Source of the DNA: Campylorhamphus procurvoides
Lineage: Eukaryota; Chordata; Aves; Passeriformes; Dendrocolaptidae
DNA length: 64,000 nt
Assembly: GCA_013396655.1 (NCBI GenBank)
Contig: WBMV01006433.1
Location: 409,537-473,536 of the forward strand
Direction of reading: 5' to 3'
Part shown: positions 49,863 through 63,636 of the stretch, in pieces
Layout: each line of letters begins with the position of its first letter
How positions within the stretch are numbered: the first letter of the stretch is position 1
Made by a program: the position numbers and the translations under genes
The notes under the pieces: model-generated
What the model was told of the DNA's origin: nothing
The model's database searches: none
Seen by the model: only the letters and a program-made list of their open reading frames with translations

Positions 49863-50644
49863 GCATGGCCTATGCTCACATGCAAAACATTTACTAATCT
49901 AAGTCTGATACTGTTGTCGTGGCCAAGGGCACAAATAAGATTTCTACATAGCTTAAGCAAAAATTGAAGGACTTGTATGGCAAGCTGGATCTGCACTGTA
50001 ACTGGGTCAGAGGACTTCCATGATGACCTTGACTACTTTCAGAAATGCCATTGTCCCTCATGTGAAGAGTCGGGTAGTCAGATACAGCACTTTGCTCTGG
50101 TCTGCACTGCTCATCCCATCTTAAGTCAGCATCATATCAGCTAACTTTTGTTTTGCAACTGTATTTAAGCGTATTGGATTTCCTAATATTGTTGTAACTC
50201 CTGATGAGCCTTGTATTTGTGTTTAATGAGATTTGTTTTTAATGAGACTGCTCAGGTGAACAGAAGTTATTTATGGTATCAAAAGCTGCACCACAAAATG
50301 TGTTGTATTAATTTATAACTAATAATTTATGAAGAATACACTCATGGATAACACACAGTTGTTCACAGGGCTATTTCAAGGAAACAGGCAAAATATGCAG
50401 CAGGTTACTGGGAGCTGGCAGGCTGCATGCCTCCCCCATCTGTACAGTCAGAATAAAAGTGTGTTGTTTTAGAAATACGCAGTAAAAAGCACAGCTACCT
50501 TTAACTTCTTGTCAGCACCCTTCTCTGTGGCTCTCAAAATCTTCCTCACATGTTCATGAGCTTCCATTCCACCAATATTTCCCAAAAAAAACCCCATCAA
50601 GTATTCCCTCCCCTTGCTTACATCTACGTAAAGATGATCAGAGG

Positions 50645-51031
50645 GCTGGAACTCCTTTCTGTGAAGAGGACAGAGTTGGGGTCATTCAGCCTGGAGAAGG
50701 TCTCCAGGGAGACCTTATAGCAGCCTTCCAGTACCTAAAGAGGGCTACAAGAGAGCTGGACAGAGACTTTTTACAAGGGCATGTAGAGACAGGACAACAG
50801 GGAATGGCTTTAAACTGACAGAAAGTAGGTTTAGGTTACATATTTGGAAGAAATTCTTTACTGTGAGGGTGGTGAGGCCCTGTCACAGGCTGCCCAGAGG
50901 TATTGTGGATGCCACATCCCTGGAAGAGTTCAAGGTCAGGTTGGATGAGACCCTGGGCAAGGATTTGGAACAAGATGATCTTTGAGGTCTCTTACAACCC
51001 AACCCATTCTGTGATACTGTGATTCTATGAT
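50645..51031 (+). mobile_element. CR1 LINE 3' end with octamer tail
   Basis: This is a well-preserved CR1 3' region in sense orientation. It runs from TTCAGCCTGGAGAAGG through CTTATAGCAGCCTTCCAGTA and the GGCTGCCCAGAGG block. The end is TTTGAGGTCTCTTACAACCC, then TTCTGTGATACTGTGATTCTATGAT, the typical CR1 terminal repeat. It is about 390 bases long and 5'-truncated, and is the least decayed CR1 copy in the window. Confidence 0.96.
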
Positions 51032-54000
51032 AACATTGCCTCTCCTGCTCTTCCCATCAGCCAACAATCTACTTTGCTTCTCTGAGTGAGCCTTTTCTCG
51101 AATTGGCTGAGCTGCCAAACCTTTGCCAACAAACTCATCTGTGATGACGCCAAGCAGTAGTTGCAGATGGACACAGTCATGCTCAGTGAACATGAGTCAG
51201 ATGAACTGGGAAGAAAAATAACAGGTAATACTTTTTTTAATGTGACTGGAGCTACCATTGTTTGACTCACACAGGTAGATTAGTTTCAGAGAAAATTACT
51301 TTTGAGCATGTATTTCCAAAAATAGGCTGATGAAATTTTGCATTTTATTTCACTGAGATTGCACAAATGTGCCTATCAAGTGGGCCAGGTGCGACCCAGT
51401 ATAAAAGTGCAGATACTCTTGAACTTCTCTTTCTACTTTCACACAACCTGATGCTCTGTCACCTTCCTTGAGAAGTACTCTTGACATTTAAACAATGAAT
51501 GTAAAACCCTCCATGTTTCTCTCTTGGTAACTCCCAGCAAATTGGAATGGCTTCTGGGGTATTTGGAGTAATTTAGGTAGCAACAACTGAGAGATCCAGA
51601 AGCTCTGTTAGACCCCTCAGTCAGGCACATGCCTTGATCACAGAATCTGGGTCTGGACAAAACTGTTTAAAATCATTTTATGTGTTGTGGAAAGTATTGG
51701 GGTGAGACCTAGGTAATAGCCAGCTCCTTTCTCTCCTCTCTAGCTTCTGTGCAGAGAACCTGAATGCATGCTCCTGATGGAAGCTACGTCATATGCACAT
51801 GCTCTGCTTTGTGATGGGGAACCAGTATTTGCCCAAGGGTGACACCAGCTTAGCATAGACATGGGCATGCCCCCAGAGACACAGCACAATATAGCTATTT
51901 TGGAGGACCTAGTGCACTTTTAGCCTTTTGCTACTCTGACTCTGCTCACTTTGGTCTTGACGTCACTGAAAGAAATGGCATTTAAATTCGCCAGTCAGAT
52001 TGCTTGTTCACAAATGATCATACCAAAAATCTAACAACCAAGAGGACTGACTACAAATGCACAGAAATATCTACTAGTTTTCTCAAAACTATCTCTGACT
52101 TGAAACCATAATTGATTTGTGGCAACAGTTTGAGGATTTGGAGGATTAACTGTAATTATAAGGTCAAAATTAGAAAATATCGTTCTAACTACTGAGGCAT
52201 ATCTCTACAAAAGTGCTAAATGATGCTGTGAGGTAATTCAAGGGTAGTAAACCTATAGCAAGAGGAGTTTTCATCCTCTCCATGATACCTTGAGATCCAC
52301 AGCTATGTGTTTATAAATAGGACATTTAGGAGTTTTCTCCAAGTATTCCTCATGACTTTAAGGCCCAGGTTAAGCTACAGGAGAAACATATGTAGGGTTG
52401 ATGCCCATGTTAGATGTCAGTCTGCTTGGTTTCAAAGCCATCTCCAGAAGCTTATTTAAAACATTTACCTCAGTCTGCTGCTCAAGATCACTGAAACTTA
52501 GAGGTAAGTAGCTAATTATAGATCCTGTGAACAGACCTGTCAGTAGTCATCTCATAGAACCAAATGATGTCATGCTACAGAATAGTTTTGCTCTCAGTTT
52601 GACAGGTGTTTTACAAAAAGAAATGCAGGTGGGGGATTTGTATGTATGTTTGTTGCAGATATGTTTTGGTTTTTACCATCTCCAGTTCTTCAGGCAAACG
52701 AGCTATTTATTAAACAACTGCTGCAATGTCAGGTATAAACATTAACCAAGAAAGCAATGAATCTATACAAAGATTGACAGCTGTTTGCTAAATGTTCACT
52801 TTGGTTGAATGTGTGTAGTCCTTAGCTCTTTAGTGACTTGTCTTATTGCAAGAAGCATCAGCCTCAGAGCACTGTAAACTTCCTTCAGTGAAATCATTCC
52901 TTTCCTGCTATTTCTGCCTTTGTTAACATAATTTAAATGTCTAGCTATGTCAGGGAGAAAAGATGTTATGGATGTATCTGAGTTGAGACTGCAATGGAAA
53001 ATTTTCCCTTGACAGTGTCAGAAATGTTATTCAGAGTCTCTCAGACAGTTACAGCATTCTTAAATGGAATACAACTCACCCTTTTCCCCCTTTAATGTGT
53101 TTAGCAGAGAGGTGGCAACCCAACTGCTGGGAAATTCCTAAGTATTTATATCCTTTAACTCTTAAATGATATGAACAAGTAATAGAAAATGTCACACACT
53201 GAATATATGAGTAATGTTACCATTAATCAATCATTCAAAATAAACTGGATTATTCTGTTTGTACTATACTGTAGCTATTCGCAGATAGGTGTACTAAAAG
53301 AGCAAGCTTGATTGTTACTGGCTCTGCTCCATGTGGAGCTTTATGAGCAGCATCTCTTCCAAGTTCACTCCTCTTCCACACATGCTTTGGCCAGGCACAA
53401 GAGAAACTCACAAATGTGGAATACCACCAAGATGCAATTGTCTGCTTTCTGGTGTCAGCATCTGACTCCCACTTACATTTAATTTTCAACTGAGTATAGA
53501 AGCTGTGAGGCAGCTGAAAAATGAGATCTTTAGTTGCTCTAAACTAGTAATCAGACCCAGTATGTTTTAGAGAAAATCGGAATTTTGAAAATGAAGTCCG
53601 AACGAAACAAACAATTTATTAATTCCTAGTTTCAAGAAAGAATGGTTAATTTACAACTTAAGTTGGTGACTGGTGTCCTACACATCAATTCAAAGAATGA
53701 AACTGGAATTTGTGAGTTACCCTGGAGGTCTCATCTGTCTCAGTTCCCAATGATATTTCATCAGTTTTGGCAGCAGACTACTACTTTTAATGAATGTGTC
53801 ACAGGGCATCCAGGAATCCTAGAAAAGTGCCATTGTGTATGTACCTGGAACAACTCAATATCTGGTATAGAAAAAAATCTCTGCAAAGAAAATGCAGTGT
53901 CAAACAGGTTGCAGTCATTGCCAGTGTAGTACAGATTCTCACTGTGTAGAAACAATCTGTGCAGGCAAATACCCTGAGGCAAATTTACCTGCAACACGTA

Positions 54001-55264
54001 TCTTTGTTGGCACTGTAGGGCAACATGTGCATGATCTGTTCAGCACATCTCAGGTCCAAATCCCCTGGTGCCAGACAATTTACACTGTGGCTGCATTTGC
54101 ATTTGCACTTCTCTCTGAACACAATGTGGAGTCTATGGCCATGCTTCCACTAAAATATACTGAAATGTCATTAGTAAGTACATACCTATTTAAAAGCCTG
54201 TTTAAAAGACAAGTGTCTCAAATTACTTAAGCATACCTGTGTAAACTACTGAAAATAAAATAGGTGCCTTATGGATTGCAGAAAAGAATCTGTGGTGCTG
54301 ACAGTCTGTATAAATGAAAATTATTAAAAAAAAATTATAAAGCTCCTTGGCATGACAAATCATTCATAAACAATTGAGATGGCTTTGTTGCTTAATCTGT
54401 GTATGTTTTTGTCTTATAATCTGGGTGCACGACTGAGAAGAAACAAATATAATAGAGCCCTTTTGCACCACTCTAGAAGTACTGAGAAACATTCAACTGG
54501 AAGCTGCACTGTCAGCTTATGAACAGCTATGAAGAGTGAGCTATGTAATTCAGAATAAGACTCTGGGATTTTTAAAGGTATATTTGCTTTTGCATTTGTT
54601 ACTATGGATTTTATTGTTGTTGAAGGATCTCATACCTTCATTCCTTAAATTACATATTTATGGCCTTGACTCATTTTATTCCAGGGCCTTTTTTCATACC
54701 CCTACCAATGTGAAAGGGCATCTTTATGGATATAAATGTGATTTGCTACCATAAAAATATGCAATTGCTAAGCACAGCAGCAACTTTTATCAACCCAATA
54801 AAATCCAGCAGCCATGCTGCATCACAGGCATGCCACTGAGAGACAAAGCAGAGAGAGGAGGAGTATGTTTCTAACATCTACTGAGATTAATCAGTTAAAA
54901 TACATCATGTATTATCATGTGATTATTGCAGACTCTCTCTTCAGCATATATTTAAGCTTGTTGGTAAACTTTATAGGTGTACATGCTACTTTAGAAATTT
55001 TTACAGTATAAATTAATATTCAGTATCCCAGCTTTATAGGGTTTGGTTTAGCAATAATGAGATTAACCTTATAATAGCTGTATTTTAAAGAACTGGCTTC
55101 CTCCTGAAATAATTTTGCTCATAAAAATGTAAACATAGAAATTTATACTCTGAAATTTAACAACAGTGACAGGACTATCTTAATGTTTGACGGATAAATT
55201 TTCAGCCAGGAATACTGATGCACTGAGATTCCTCAATGTGAAATGACTACCCCCTCTATACTGT
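51032..55264. other. Intergenic, no gene recognised
   Basis: Ordinary AT-moderate sequence. The open frame on the - strand at 50936-51193 overlaps the CR1 tail and is not taken as a gene. It contains the right arm of the inverted repeat (51639-51694). Confidence 0.5.
51639..51694 (-). repeat. Inverted repeat, right arm (56 bp)
   Basis: Reverse-complement partner of 49807-49862. The arms are separated by about 1.8 kb, which includes the CR1 insertion at 50645-51031. Confidence 0.85.
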
Positions 55265-55480
55265 ATAATAAATTAGGTTGGAAGGGATCTCTGGAGGTCA
55301 GCTGGTCTAACTCCCTCTGCATAGCAGAGCCAACCTCAGCACTCAGTCCAGCTCCAGAGTTAGATCAGGTTGCTCAGAACCTTGTCCACTCCAGCACTAT
55401 CTTCAAGGATGGGGAAGCCATTCTAGGCACGTCTTCCATTGTTTGACCACCCTCATTCTAATAAACTCTTTTCTATTGTC
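55265..55480 (-). mobile_element. CR1 LINE 3'-region fragment
   Basis: On the + strand it reads as the complement of a CR1 3' end: AGGTTGGAAGGGATCTCTGG, then a GATCAGGTTGCTCAGAACC block, CTTCAAGGATGGGGAAGCC and a GTTTGACCACCCTCATTCTA block. Orientation is -. Similarity becomes unclear after about 55480. Confidence 0.92.
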
Positions 55481-58400
55481 AGATGGCAAATGTTAACCTG
55501 ATGACCATCCAAAAGAGTAGGTCGCTCTACTTCTGTTGGCTTAGCAAGGTGAACTGCCTCATTTTGCATTATAACAATGCCAAGGATCACAGTAAGAAGC
55601 AGAGGGTGTCCAACTGTGAGCTAGAGCATCACCCAGCAGATGGGCTCAACCAAGGCATCTGCCTGCATCTCCTCAGGCTCTGTACACCCATGCCACTGAC
55701 ACATTTGGTTCACTCTTTCCCTACCAATTCCTGTACGTCTTTGTTTCTGTTTTGCCATCTCCTCTCCAGTGGCTGAAGTCTTTGTTCGTTCACATGCTGT
55801 CAGCCAAACAGGAACCACACTCTTCTTTCAGTGACATCCAGCTTACAGCATTCATGCAACTGCATCCTGATCTCCTGCTGGCATTATATGGTAAGAAGGT
55901 ATTTTAAATGAATCATCAGTTATAATAGCCATTTTTCTTAAACTGTAGCTGACATCATTTAATTGTAGGTCCTAGTACAAAATAACAGATGAATAAACAT
56001 ATAATTTCTGCAACTTAGTAATTAGACAGGCTCTTTGAACAGGGGCTTCTTTTTCCTTTTATATTCTGGAGCTCAAATTGCATATACCATTTTCCCATAA
56101 AAGTCTGCACTGACTGGCTCACAAAAGACTGTGTCCTCATATGTTCCTGTCTAGGAAGTTCTTCTGAGCTTTCACAGCTGCCAAGAAAAAATGTCTTGGA
56201 AAGTCATGTCCTCTGCTTGAAACTCCACCTCTTAAAAAACCTTCTGTCCCATTTGATTGCATAATATCCCATTTAGATTTTAAATGGTCATGAAGAGGCA
56301 CATTCTTCAGCATAAGTTGCTCTGGAACTCATCATCATTTGATCAATGACTTGAAAAATTTTTTAATGACTGGAAAGTTCACAAGCCAAATTTATATTTG
56401 AAGTAAGCATATGCAGCTTCAAATAAGTCATGAGAATTCTGAGGCAGACTTTCACAAAGAAAATAACACACTGTATTTGCAGCCCTGTGCTTTACCCTCA
56501 TTGACATTCTCCTCTTCTTTTTGCGGGCCAAACATAAACTAGAGTTTTAAACGTTTTTAATATGTTAATGATTCTTCCCCAGCTATAAGGAGAATGAGGG
56601 GCAAACTACTTTGAGGCAGAAATGTTCTTGCAAGATTTTCAATCCCTCCGTAGAGCTAGAGGAGTTGTAAGCATACCTAATACACAGAAGCCAGCTTGTT
56701 TCTGAGCATCAGAAGGGTAGTCAAGAAGGCAATATAAAAATAAACCAGCAGTCCTTCACCTCACCTCCACCTTGCACCTAAAAAAAAAGAAAAAACAAAG
56801 ACACACTGAGATTTTCACATGCTTCTTTTCCCTGTAACCTGATATTTTCACCTGTCCTTCTTGACAAACTCTGCTCTCTGTTGTTGACAATTGGACTAGT
56901 GTCAGACTGACGATTTTCTGACCATAAGATATTGTTCAGAGTTAACAGTCTTTTTTCCCAAGAATGTTTTTACTGTAAGGCCTAAATATTGATGTTCTGG
57001 GTGTTATCCACTTAAAAGTTTATATGAATGAAAGCTTATAAATGCAGGTCATTGTAATGCTATGCCCTTCTTTCCCACAGCATCAATTAATAGTAATTAA
57101 CTTGGTTTTCTTTCCCATTTTAGAAATGAAGTTTATTTTTCATATCCATTATGGGTTTGTCTGTCTTTTCCTTTTTTGATATTAGGTTCTTTTTATCTAT
57201 TAAGTACATTTTAATGATTCCATGGAATAAAAATCTATCTCTTTCACAATCCATTTGAATAACAATGTAGTTTCACTTGCATATTACTGTATAACAACCA
57301 AACTGCACCTTAGAAATAAAATAAAAAGTAACCTATCAAATCCACAATGTTTAGGTTACCTGTAAGTGTCAGGAGCTGTTAAAGATAGGCAGAAACAACA
57401 AAACTGATCAGGAGAAATGGTGAAGACTCTAAAACTGTCAGAAAATTTCCTCTCCTGTGTACATACCTTGAAAAGAAAAATATTTTAAAATAAGCCAATA
57501 TAAATAAATTTGTCTTCATTACCACAGGTTATACATTCTCTTTCTACATTCATACTTTTAAACTATTTTCCTGATTGTGAACTTTATCATCCTGTCAATA
57601 CAGTAACTTTGTACTTAATGGTTTATATTGACCCAGACGACATTTCACATCTCACAACTTTAAAACATTTTATGAAGGCTGTCCTTTCATTCTTGTGTCC
57701 TTGGTACTAGTAAGAAAATATTTTATTATTAGAAAAACAGAAAATCTAAAATGTATTTAGGGCTGGTAATGACTATCCCACATGATTTAAAGTATTCAAA
57801 CAGTTAAAAAGAAGGATATGAATAGTCAAAGACCTCGTACATTTTATGCTGCCTTCATAACAAACACAAAGCCATTTTACTTCTGATTCATCATTGGCCA
57901 CAAAACAAAACACAAACACACAAATCTACTCTCCAGATAGTATAAATCAGCATAGCAACTGAAGTGTTAGTTGAGCCACGATGATTTACACCATCTGTAC
58001 TTAGAGCCCATTCCTAGTCGATTTCAATACAAGTGTATCAGCCTACAGATAATTGACTAACAGTGAGTGAGAGCTAAAAGTAGGTGAGGTGGGTGTTTAT
58101 TGGGACAACTACCTTAATTTCTGGAACATTTATGGATTTTTTACTGTATCCGCTTTTTTGTTGGTTTTATTTAAATATTTTCTCTTTAGATATACAGAAA
58201 AGTGAAAAGTGTTACTAGTTAAGTTTTTCAGTTGCTGTAGTTTTGTCTGTACTTGTTGTTTCTTGCAAACAGTATTTCATTATTCTGTTTCCTGATGACA
58301 TGTTATTATGCTCCTTTTCTGTAAATATTATTTATTATGATCTTCAATTTCAAGTGCCTCCTCAAAGCATGATCTCTCTGTTTCATTCAGAAGTGGCCTG

Positions 58401-61400
58401 ACCATTGAAAAATTATTTTTTTTTTGTTTAAGAGGATTAGAATTTATCAAACCCCCTAAGCTTCAAAAAGGCCATCCATAGAACCAGAAATTATTACTTC
58501 TTCCTTCATCTTTTCTCACTGTCCTCTCTTATATATCTCACTTATAGCTTTCATATGTGTTACAGCCTCTGTATGTGTGTGCGCCTTTGCAAACTAAGCC
58601 AACAAACTTTCGTGCAAGTGCTTAATTTTAATAAATCTCCCTGCTTACATAAGCAAAAAACTGTTAGTATTTCTTTTGTGAGATGGAAGAGACAAGAGGG
58701 AAAAGAATGAACTAGAGGTTAGATGTGGAATTTAAGAGAACTTGCTTCAGTTCTCCGATCTCCAACCGTCTTGCTATACTATCTTGGATGAGTTACTTTA
58801 TGTCAATAAGTCAGCCTTACATCCATAAAGCATGGATTCATGATACTCTGTCCCACAAAATACTTGAAAAAATAAAGGGTACTCAGAAACTACAGAGATA
58901 GGAATTATGTAAATTCCTATTGAGTAATGAAGTAAGAAGGTACAGGGAAGTGGACAGCTGATGCTCTCCCTCGTTTTTTTTTTCTTTATTTTTTTCCCTG
59001 TACTTTCTGCTGCTCTGGTTCCTGTAATTCTCCTTTTCTCTTCCACTGCTCCAAATCACCCACTGTTGTCCTACAGAGAGGAATATTGCTTCCTCTTGTC
59101 TTAAATTCCTCTCAACTCAAAGCCACACGTCTGCATTGAACCTAGACCTTGCATACCAACCCCAGCTCATTTGATGTGCTATGAATCTGGCAGTGCTAGA
59201 GAAGCTACAGGGAAATAGAAATATGAAAAGTACCTGCAGTGGCAAACTAATGAGGTTATTCTCATTTAACCATTTTCCAGGGGGACAGAGCTTCCCAAAG
59301 TCTGATGCACACATGGAAGGGAGGGAAAGGACAAATAGGGAGATACTGGGTTTTCTCAACTCACTGTATTTCCCGAGCATTGCTACTGGCACCCTATGTC
59401 TCTGAAGCCTGCATTTCTCATGCTACTCAAATTCCTTATCTCTGGACTGAGCTCTGTGATCTCCTACTGACCTCCAGCTACAAACTTTCCTCTCTCTTCT
59501 GCTCTTTCCCCACTCTCAGTCCTACATCTTCTATTCCTACTGGTTTCGAAATCCTCATATTCCCCTTGCTGCTCTCCTACAAACCTGCACTGCTCCTACT
59601 GCTGTACCCTGCTTTCTATGCCAACAAAGGTAGTGGTATCTAAAAATGCTGTGACTGTTTCAACGTGAGTATCTCAGCAATGCATCGACTTTTAAATACT
59701 CTGAAAGAATGTTGGTAGCAGTTATGTCTGTTACAGCAGTCATCTCTCAAAGCAGATTAGGCCAAACTCCCCACTACTCCTGAAGCTGTCCATGAAAAGG
59801 TCATCACCTCACTTCCCATCTTGGGTTTCCCCTAATCCAGTACAGCCAAAACAAACCAGTGCAGCTGACTTCTTCTATTTAAACTGCTTAAGCTACTCTG
59901 GTTGACTTTGGCCAAAACAAGTTTGGGAGGGATTGGGCAAGCAGCTTGCAGCTATGATGGTGACTGGGAGCTGTCTGGGAATGGTAACCTCTTCAACAAC
60001 TCCACTTTAGCCTGTGGAGGAAGTGAGCACCCACAAGGGCATTTTGAAGTGTAGTAAGTTCTGTGCTTAAAGTTCAATTCCCACTTATTTCGCAAGAGGT
60101 TTCTCTGGCAAACCATTCCTTTCCACTATGCAGAAAACGTGATGACGTTACTCAAGCTGTCATTCATGTTTCCCTTGTTTAATCACTGCTAACTGATTAA
60201 CCAAGTGAAGTGCCACAAAATGCATTAGCTGGAAAAGGAACAAACAGCTATGCTTGCTTTTATGAATAAAGAAACAGACACCTTTGTAAACAAGGTGCAT
60301 GACCTCTGGCTCTTAAAAGTACCCACCTATTCCCCCTCCCAGGGCCCTCAGGAATAGGGGCAGTGAGGGGTGATACACTTGCATCCACTCCTGCCAGAAG
60401 CAGAACATGAACTGCTAAGACATGAGGGAGTGTCAAAGTTCAAGGGCTGTTGCGTAGCCAGCTGGACAGCCACGATAATGTCTTGTGCCCTTGTTTTACC
60501 CTGTATAGACACTTCTGGTCTTCTTATCTCATAAGCTTGATAAGGAGGCACAGGAAAGGAACGCTAATTTTAACTCCTTTTGTCGTATTTTGTCAGAAAG
60601 GAGCAGTATTCTGAGGCCAAAAAATCCATCACCAGAAATGCAGCAAAATATATTTCATAGAATGGATGGACCTTTGAAAACTTGAGAGGGAAGGTCAGCA
60701 ACCAGGGACACCAGCAAGGCTGGGTACTCCCTCTCCAAGATGGTTCAGGTGTTTGCAGAACTAAGGCCTGACTCTCTTCCTGGCTTGCGTCTGCAGTTCA
60801 GATCATTTCCAGGAGCCTGCTGTGCAAGTGGTAGGTAGGAACCTAAGGCTTCAAAGGGGAAAAAAAAGTTAAGCTGGAGTTAGACTCTGACATGCAAACA
60901 AGTTACCACTCCTACATGAGGCATGTCAGCTCACACTTTGTCCATTGCAAACAGGAGATAAAGAACATGGGTTCCTTCTCTCAATGAAGCAAGGTTAGAT
61001 GCTGCCATGTTTGAGTCTTCCTGAATCCTGTTTGTGTCTTCAGGTTAGCAACAAACCCGTCCAGTTTCACCCAGCAATGTTCTTTCTTCCAAATCGGGCT
61101 TTCACCTCAAGCTCAGCTGAAAAGAAAAAGTTATTCTTAGTAACAATTTCAACATGCAGGAATTGTGATATCACTGGTTTAGTCGCACCTTTTAGGAAGA
61201 AAAAATATCCCGACTCTATTTTGATAAAGCTTTAACTTGTACAGACTTCTCTGTATACATCCTTTTTTTTTCAGCTAAAAATATTTCAAAAAGATCACAA
61301 GTACTTCTTATTCTTACAATTTTAGGGTCAGAAAACTTTTGCAGTCCCACAACTAAAAAAACCCAAACCAGTTACATAAGGTGTTATCGAGTTGAGGTGA

Positions 61401-62504
61401 CAAAAGGGAAGAGAGAATTGAAATATCTTTCCTGCTCACCACACACCTCTCTCCACTGCTCCCCACTTCTCTTTGTGAGGATAACTGTGCTGGAACTATT
61501 TGTTCCTGCAGTTCTCTGGTCTGAATAAGCTAGGGCACTGGCTGTCACCTCCAGTTTCTCTGGCACGCTCTCTGATCCCCTTCATCAAAATGGGTCAGTT
61601 CTAGCTCTCTTAACCACCAGTTAATTGTGCAGGTTTTTAATTCTGTGGGCACTTTGGGGCTTTGTGAAAGGCATCTTCAGGGCCACAGGTTAATTGAGAC
61701 AAAAGGGCAAAACCGCTCTTCAGCTACCAGAAGATGGACATGAGCAAAATAGTGAACAGACTGATGTTAATTGATTTACCGTAATTTTTTCACTGCATTT
61801 GATCTTTTGATGCTTGGGCTTCTCTCTCTCCTGCGTGCTCTGCACTGCATTGCACAAGATGTGACTGTTCTGTATGAGTGCCAACAAGGCATCCTTATGA
61901 GGGACAGCTCACAACTCCTTAACACTAAGCCCTTCATCGAGGTGGTTCTTGGTCAGTTTTGTGAGGACAGAGCCCACCACCTTATAATTTGCTCTAGTTG
62001 CCTGCTTCCTGAAACGCCAACCACACAAGTCATTTTACTGTGAGTGATAGCCATGTGCCTTTCCGAGGATACTTTGTCTGAAAGGACAGCCACAAAGAAT
62101 GTAGGGACCCATAGAGTTAATTCTCTTTCTCATGCTGTCTTCCAAGGGATTCAAAAGCCATCAGAGGTGACTGACTGGAGATTGAATTTTGGTTTGTGAG
62201 ATGTCCTGCATACCCAGCAGTGCTGTCAGGCTCTCTGTACTGATGATGTCTCTGAGTAACAAAGAAGACTGCAGAATATGCTGGTGTAACTGGAAGAGGG
62301 ATGTGTGAGACAGGACCCATCCAGTCCCTGAAGGATGTGCCTCACTAGTTCAGATTAGTACTAGCCATAACAGATACATGTTAAGACAAAAAGCTTCTGT
62401 GTATCTGTGCAGACTTTATTCTCAAGTTTTTGGTTTCATATTTTTAAATTTTTTTTATTTAACAAGGTTATTTAAAGGGCGAAGGCCCTCAATGTTCCAC
62501 GTGG
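55481..62504. other. Intergenic, no gene recognised
   Basis: About 7 kb of AT-rich sequence with homopolymer tracts. No exon, RNA gene or clear transposon is recognised. Open frames stay at or below about 112 codons. Confidence 0.5.
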
Positions 62505-62606
62505 CCTACAAGGTGCTCTGCCCACATCAAGTGAAAGGGGTTGGAACTGGATGACGTTTAAGATCCTTTCCCTTCCCTGAACTGCTCTGTCATTGTATGA
62601 TTCTAT
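62505..62606 (+). mobile_element. CR1 LINE 3'-terminal fragment
   Basis: GGGGTTGGAACTGGATGACG, then TTTAAGATCCTTTCCCTTCC and ATTGTATGATTCTATAAC match the CR1 3' end including a decayed octamer tail. Only about 100 bases remain. Confidence 0.9.
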
Positions 62607-62739
62607 AACACTCCTACCACTGGAGGATCTGACGCCTTCACACCGTGATGGTTCAGCATCACAACACGCGGCGACACAATGCAGAAGGCCAAGCTGGTAT
62701 TAATGGAGCTGCCCAGGGCACTTGTCCCTTCCCTGGCCA

Positions 62740-62855
62740 GTGGCACGGAGGGCAGTGGCACAGGGACTGCAGTGGCACAGGGACCGCGGTCCACAGGGCC
62801 CTGTGCTGCCCCACATCCCCGCACTGCCCCATATCCCCAGCACTGCCCCACATCC
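62740..62855. repeat. GC-rich short tandem repeats next to a gap
   Basis: Two local arrays lie here. The first repeats GCAGTGGCACAGGGAC (62752-62787). The second repeats an 18-20 base unit CACTGCCCCACATCCCC with small changes (about 62806-62855) and runs straight into the N at 62856. Confidence 0.8.
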
Positions 62856-62856
62856 N
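62856..62856. other. Assembly gap (single N) at the end of a tandem repeat
   Basis: The gap interrupts the GC-rich tandem array, so the array length is not reliable. Confidence 0.85.
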
Positions 62857-63538
62857 TTACACCAATGACCTCATCCCCGCAGCTTGAAGTTTTCTGACCA
62901 GCCAAACTCCTTCTCTCGCCCTCTGCCTGCTCTTCCCGTGGGTTTGTCGCCGTTTCGGTCATTCTGGGAGCCGAAGGCTTTAAAAAACCCAAAACAACCC
63001 CAAACACAAAGACCAAACTCACACACAACCCCCCCAGCCCCCAAACTTTGCCCTCCTCCCTGGCTTTTCAGTGTGTGTGTCCCCTCATCGCTGTCCCCTT
63101 TTACTTCTTCCAAGCCATCCTGGGGGGACGAGGGGAGGGAAAGAGAAAAAAACAGCCCCAAAGCTCCAAATGTTTCCTTTTTATGGTCCTCTCCCCTCCC
63201 ACCTTCACGCTTCCCACTCTTAAAAAAAAAGAGCAGAATATATTTTTCCTGTTCTTTTTTAATTTTAAACAGTTTGGTTGCCGTTTTGTTTTGCCTTTTT
63301 TAATTCTCTTATTGAAGAAGAAGGAGGAAGAGGAGCTTTTCCCAGCGGCTTGGGGGCTGTTTGGGGCGGCAGCGGCGAGGCTGGGGGCGATTACCGTGAC
63401 CCCTGCCGAGGGGACAGACGGACAGAGGGACGGACAGAGGGACAGGCAGGGGTGACACAGTCAGTGCCGACACAGTCAGTGCCGGCAGGAGCGCAAGGAC
63501 CCCCGGCCCGGGGAAGGCGAGCGGGGCTGGGCGGGGAG

Positions 63539-63563
63539 AGGAGGAGGAGGAGGAGGAGGAGGG
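63539..63563 (+). repeat. GGA trinucleotide repeat
   Basis: About eight tandem GGA/GAG units lie inside the CpG island. Confidence 0.9.
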
Positions 63564-63590
63564 AGGTGAGGCATGGGCGGGCGGTGGGAT

Positions 63591-63636
63591 CGCTCCCTCC
63601 CTCTCTCCCTGCCTCTCTCCCTGCCTCCCTCCCTCA
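63591..63636 (+). repeat. CT-rich simple repeat
   Basis: Imperfect CCCT/CTCT/CCTG repeats of about 45 bases, followed at 63643-63664 by three CCCCGG hexamers. Confidence 0.9.

Larger units (their letters stand above)
45701..50644. other. Intergenic, no gene recognised
   Basis: AT-moderate to AT-rich sequence upstream of CREBL2. It contains an old CR1-like fragment (47105-47290), a 21-bp direct repeat pair (48337 and 48422) and one arm of an inverted repeat (49807-49862). The open frames are short and unremarkable. Confidence 0.5.

Noticed and set aside
50936..51193. 85-codon - strand frame as a possible gene or pseudogene
   Set aside because: It starts in unique sequence and reads antisense into the CR1 tail; I could not match it to a known family.
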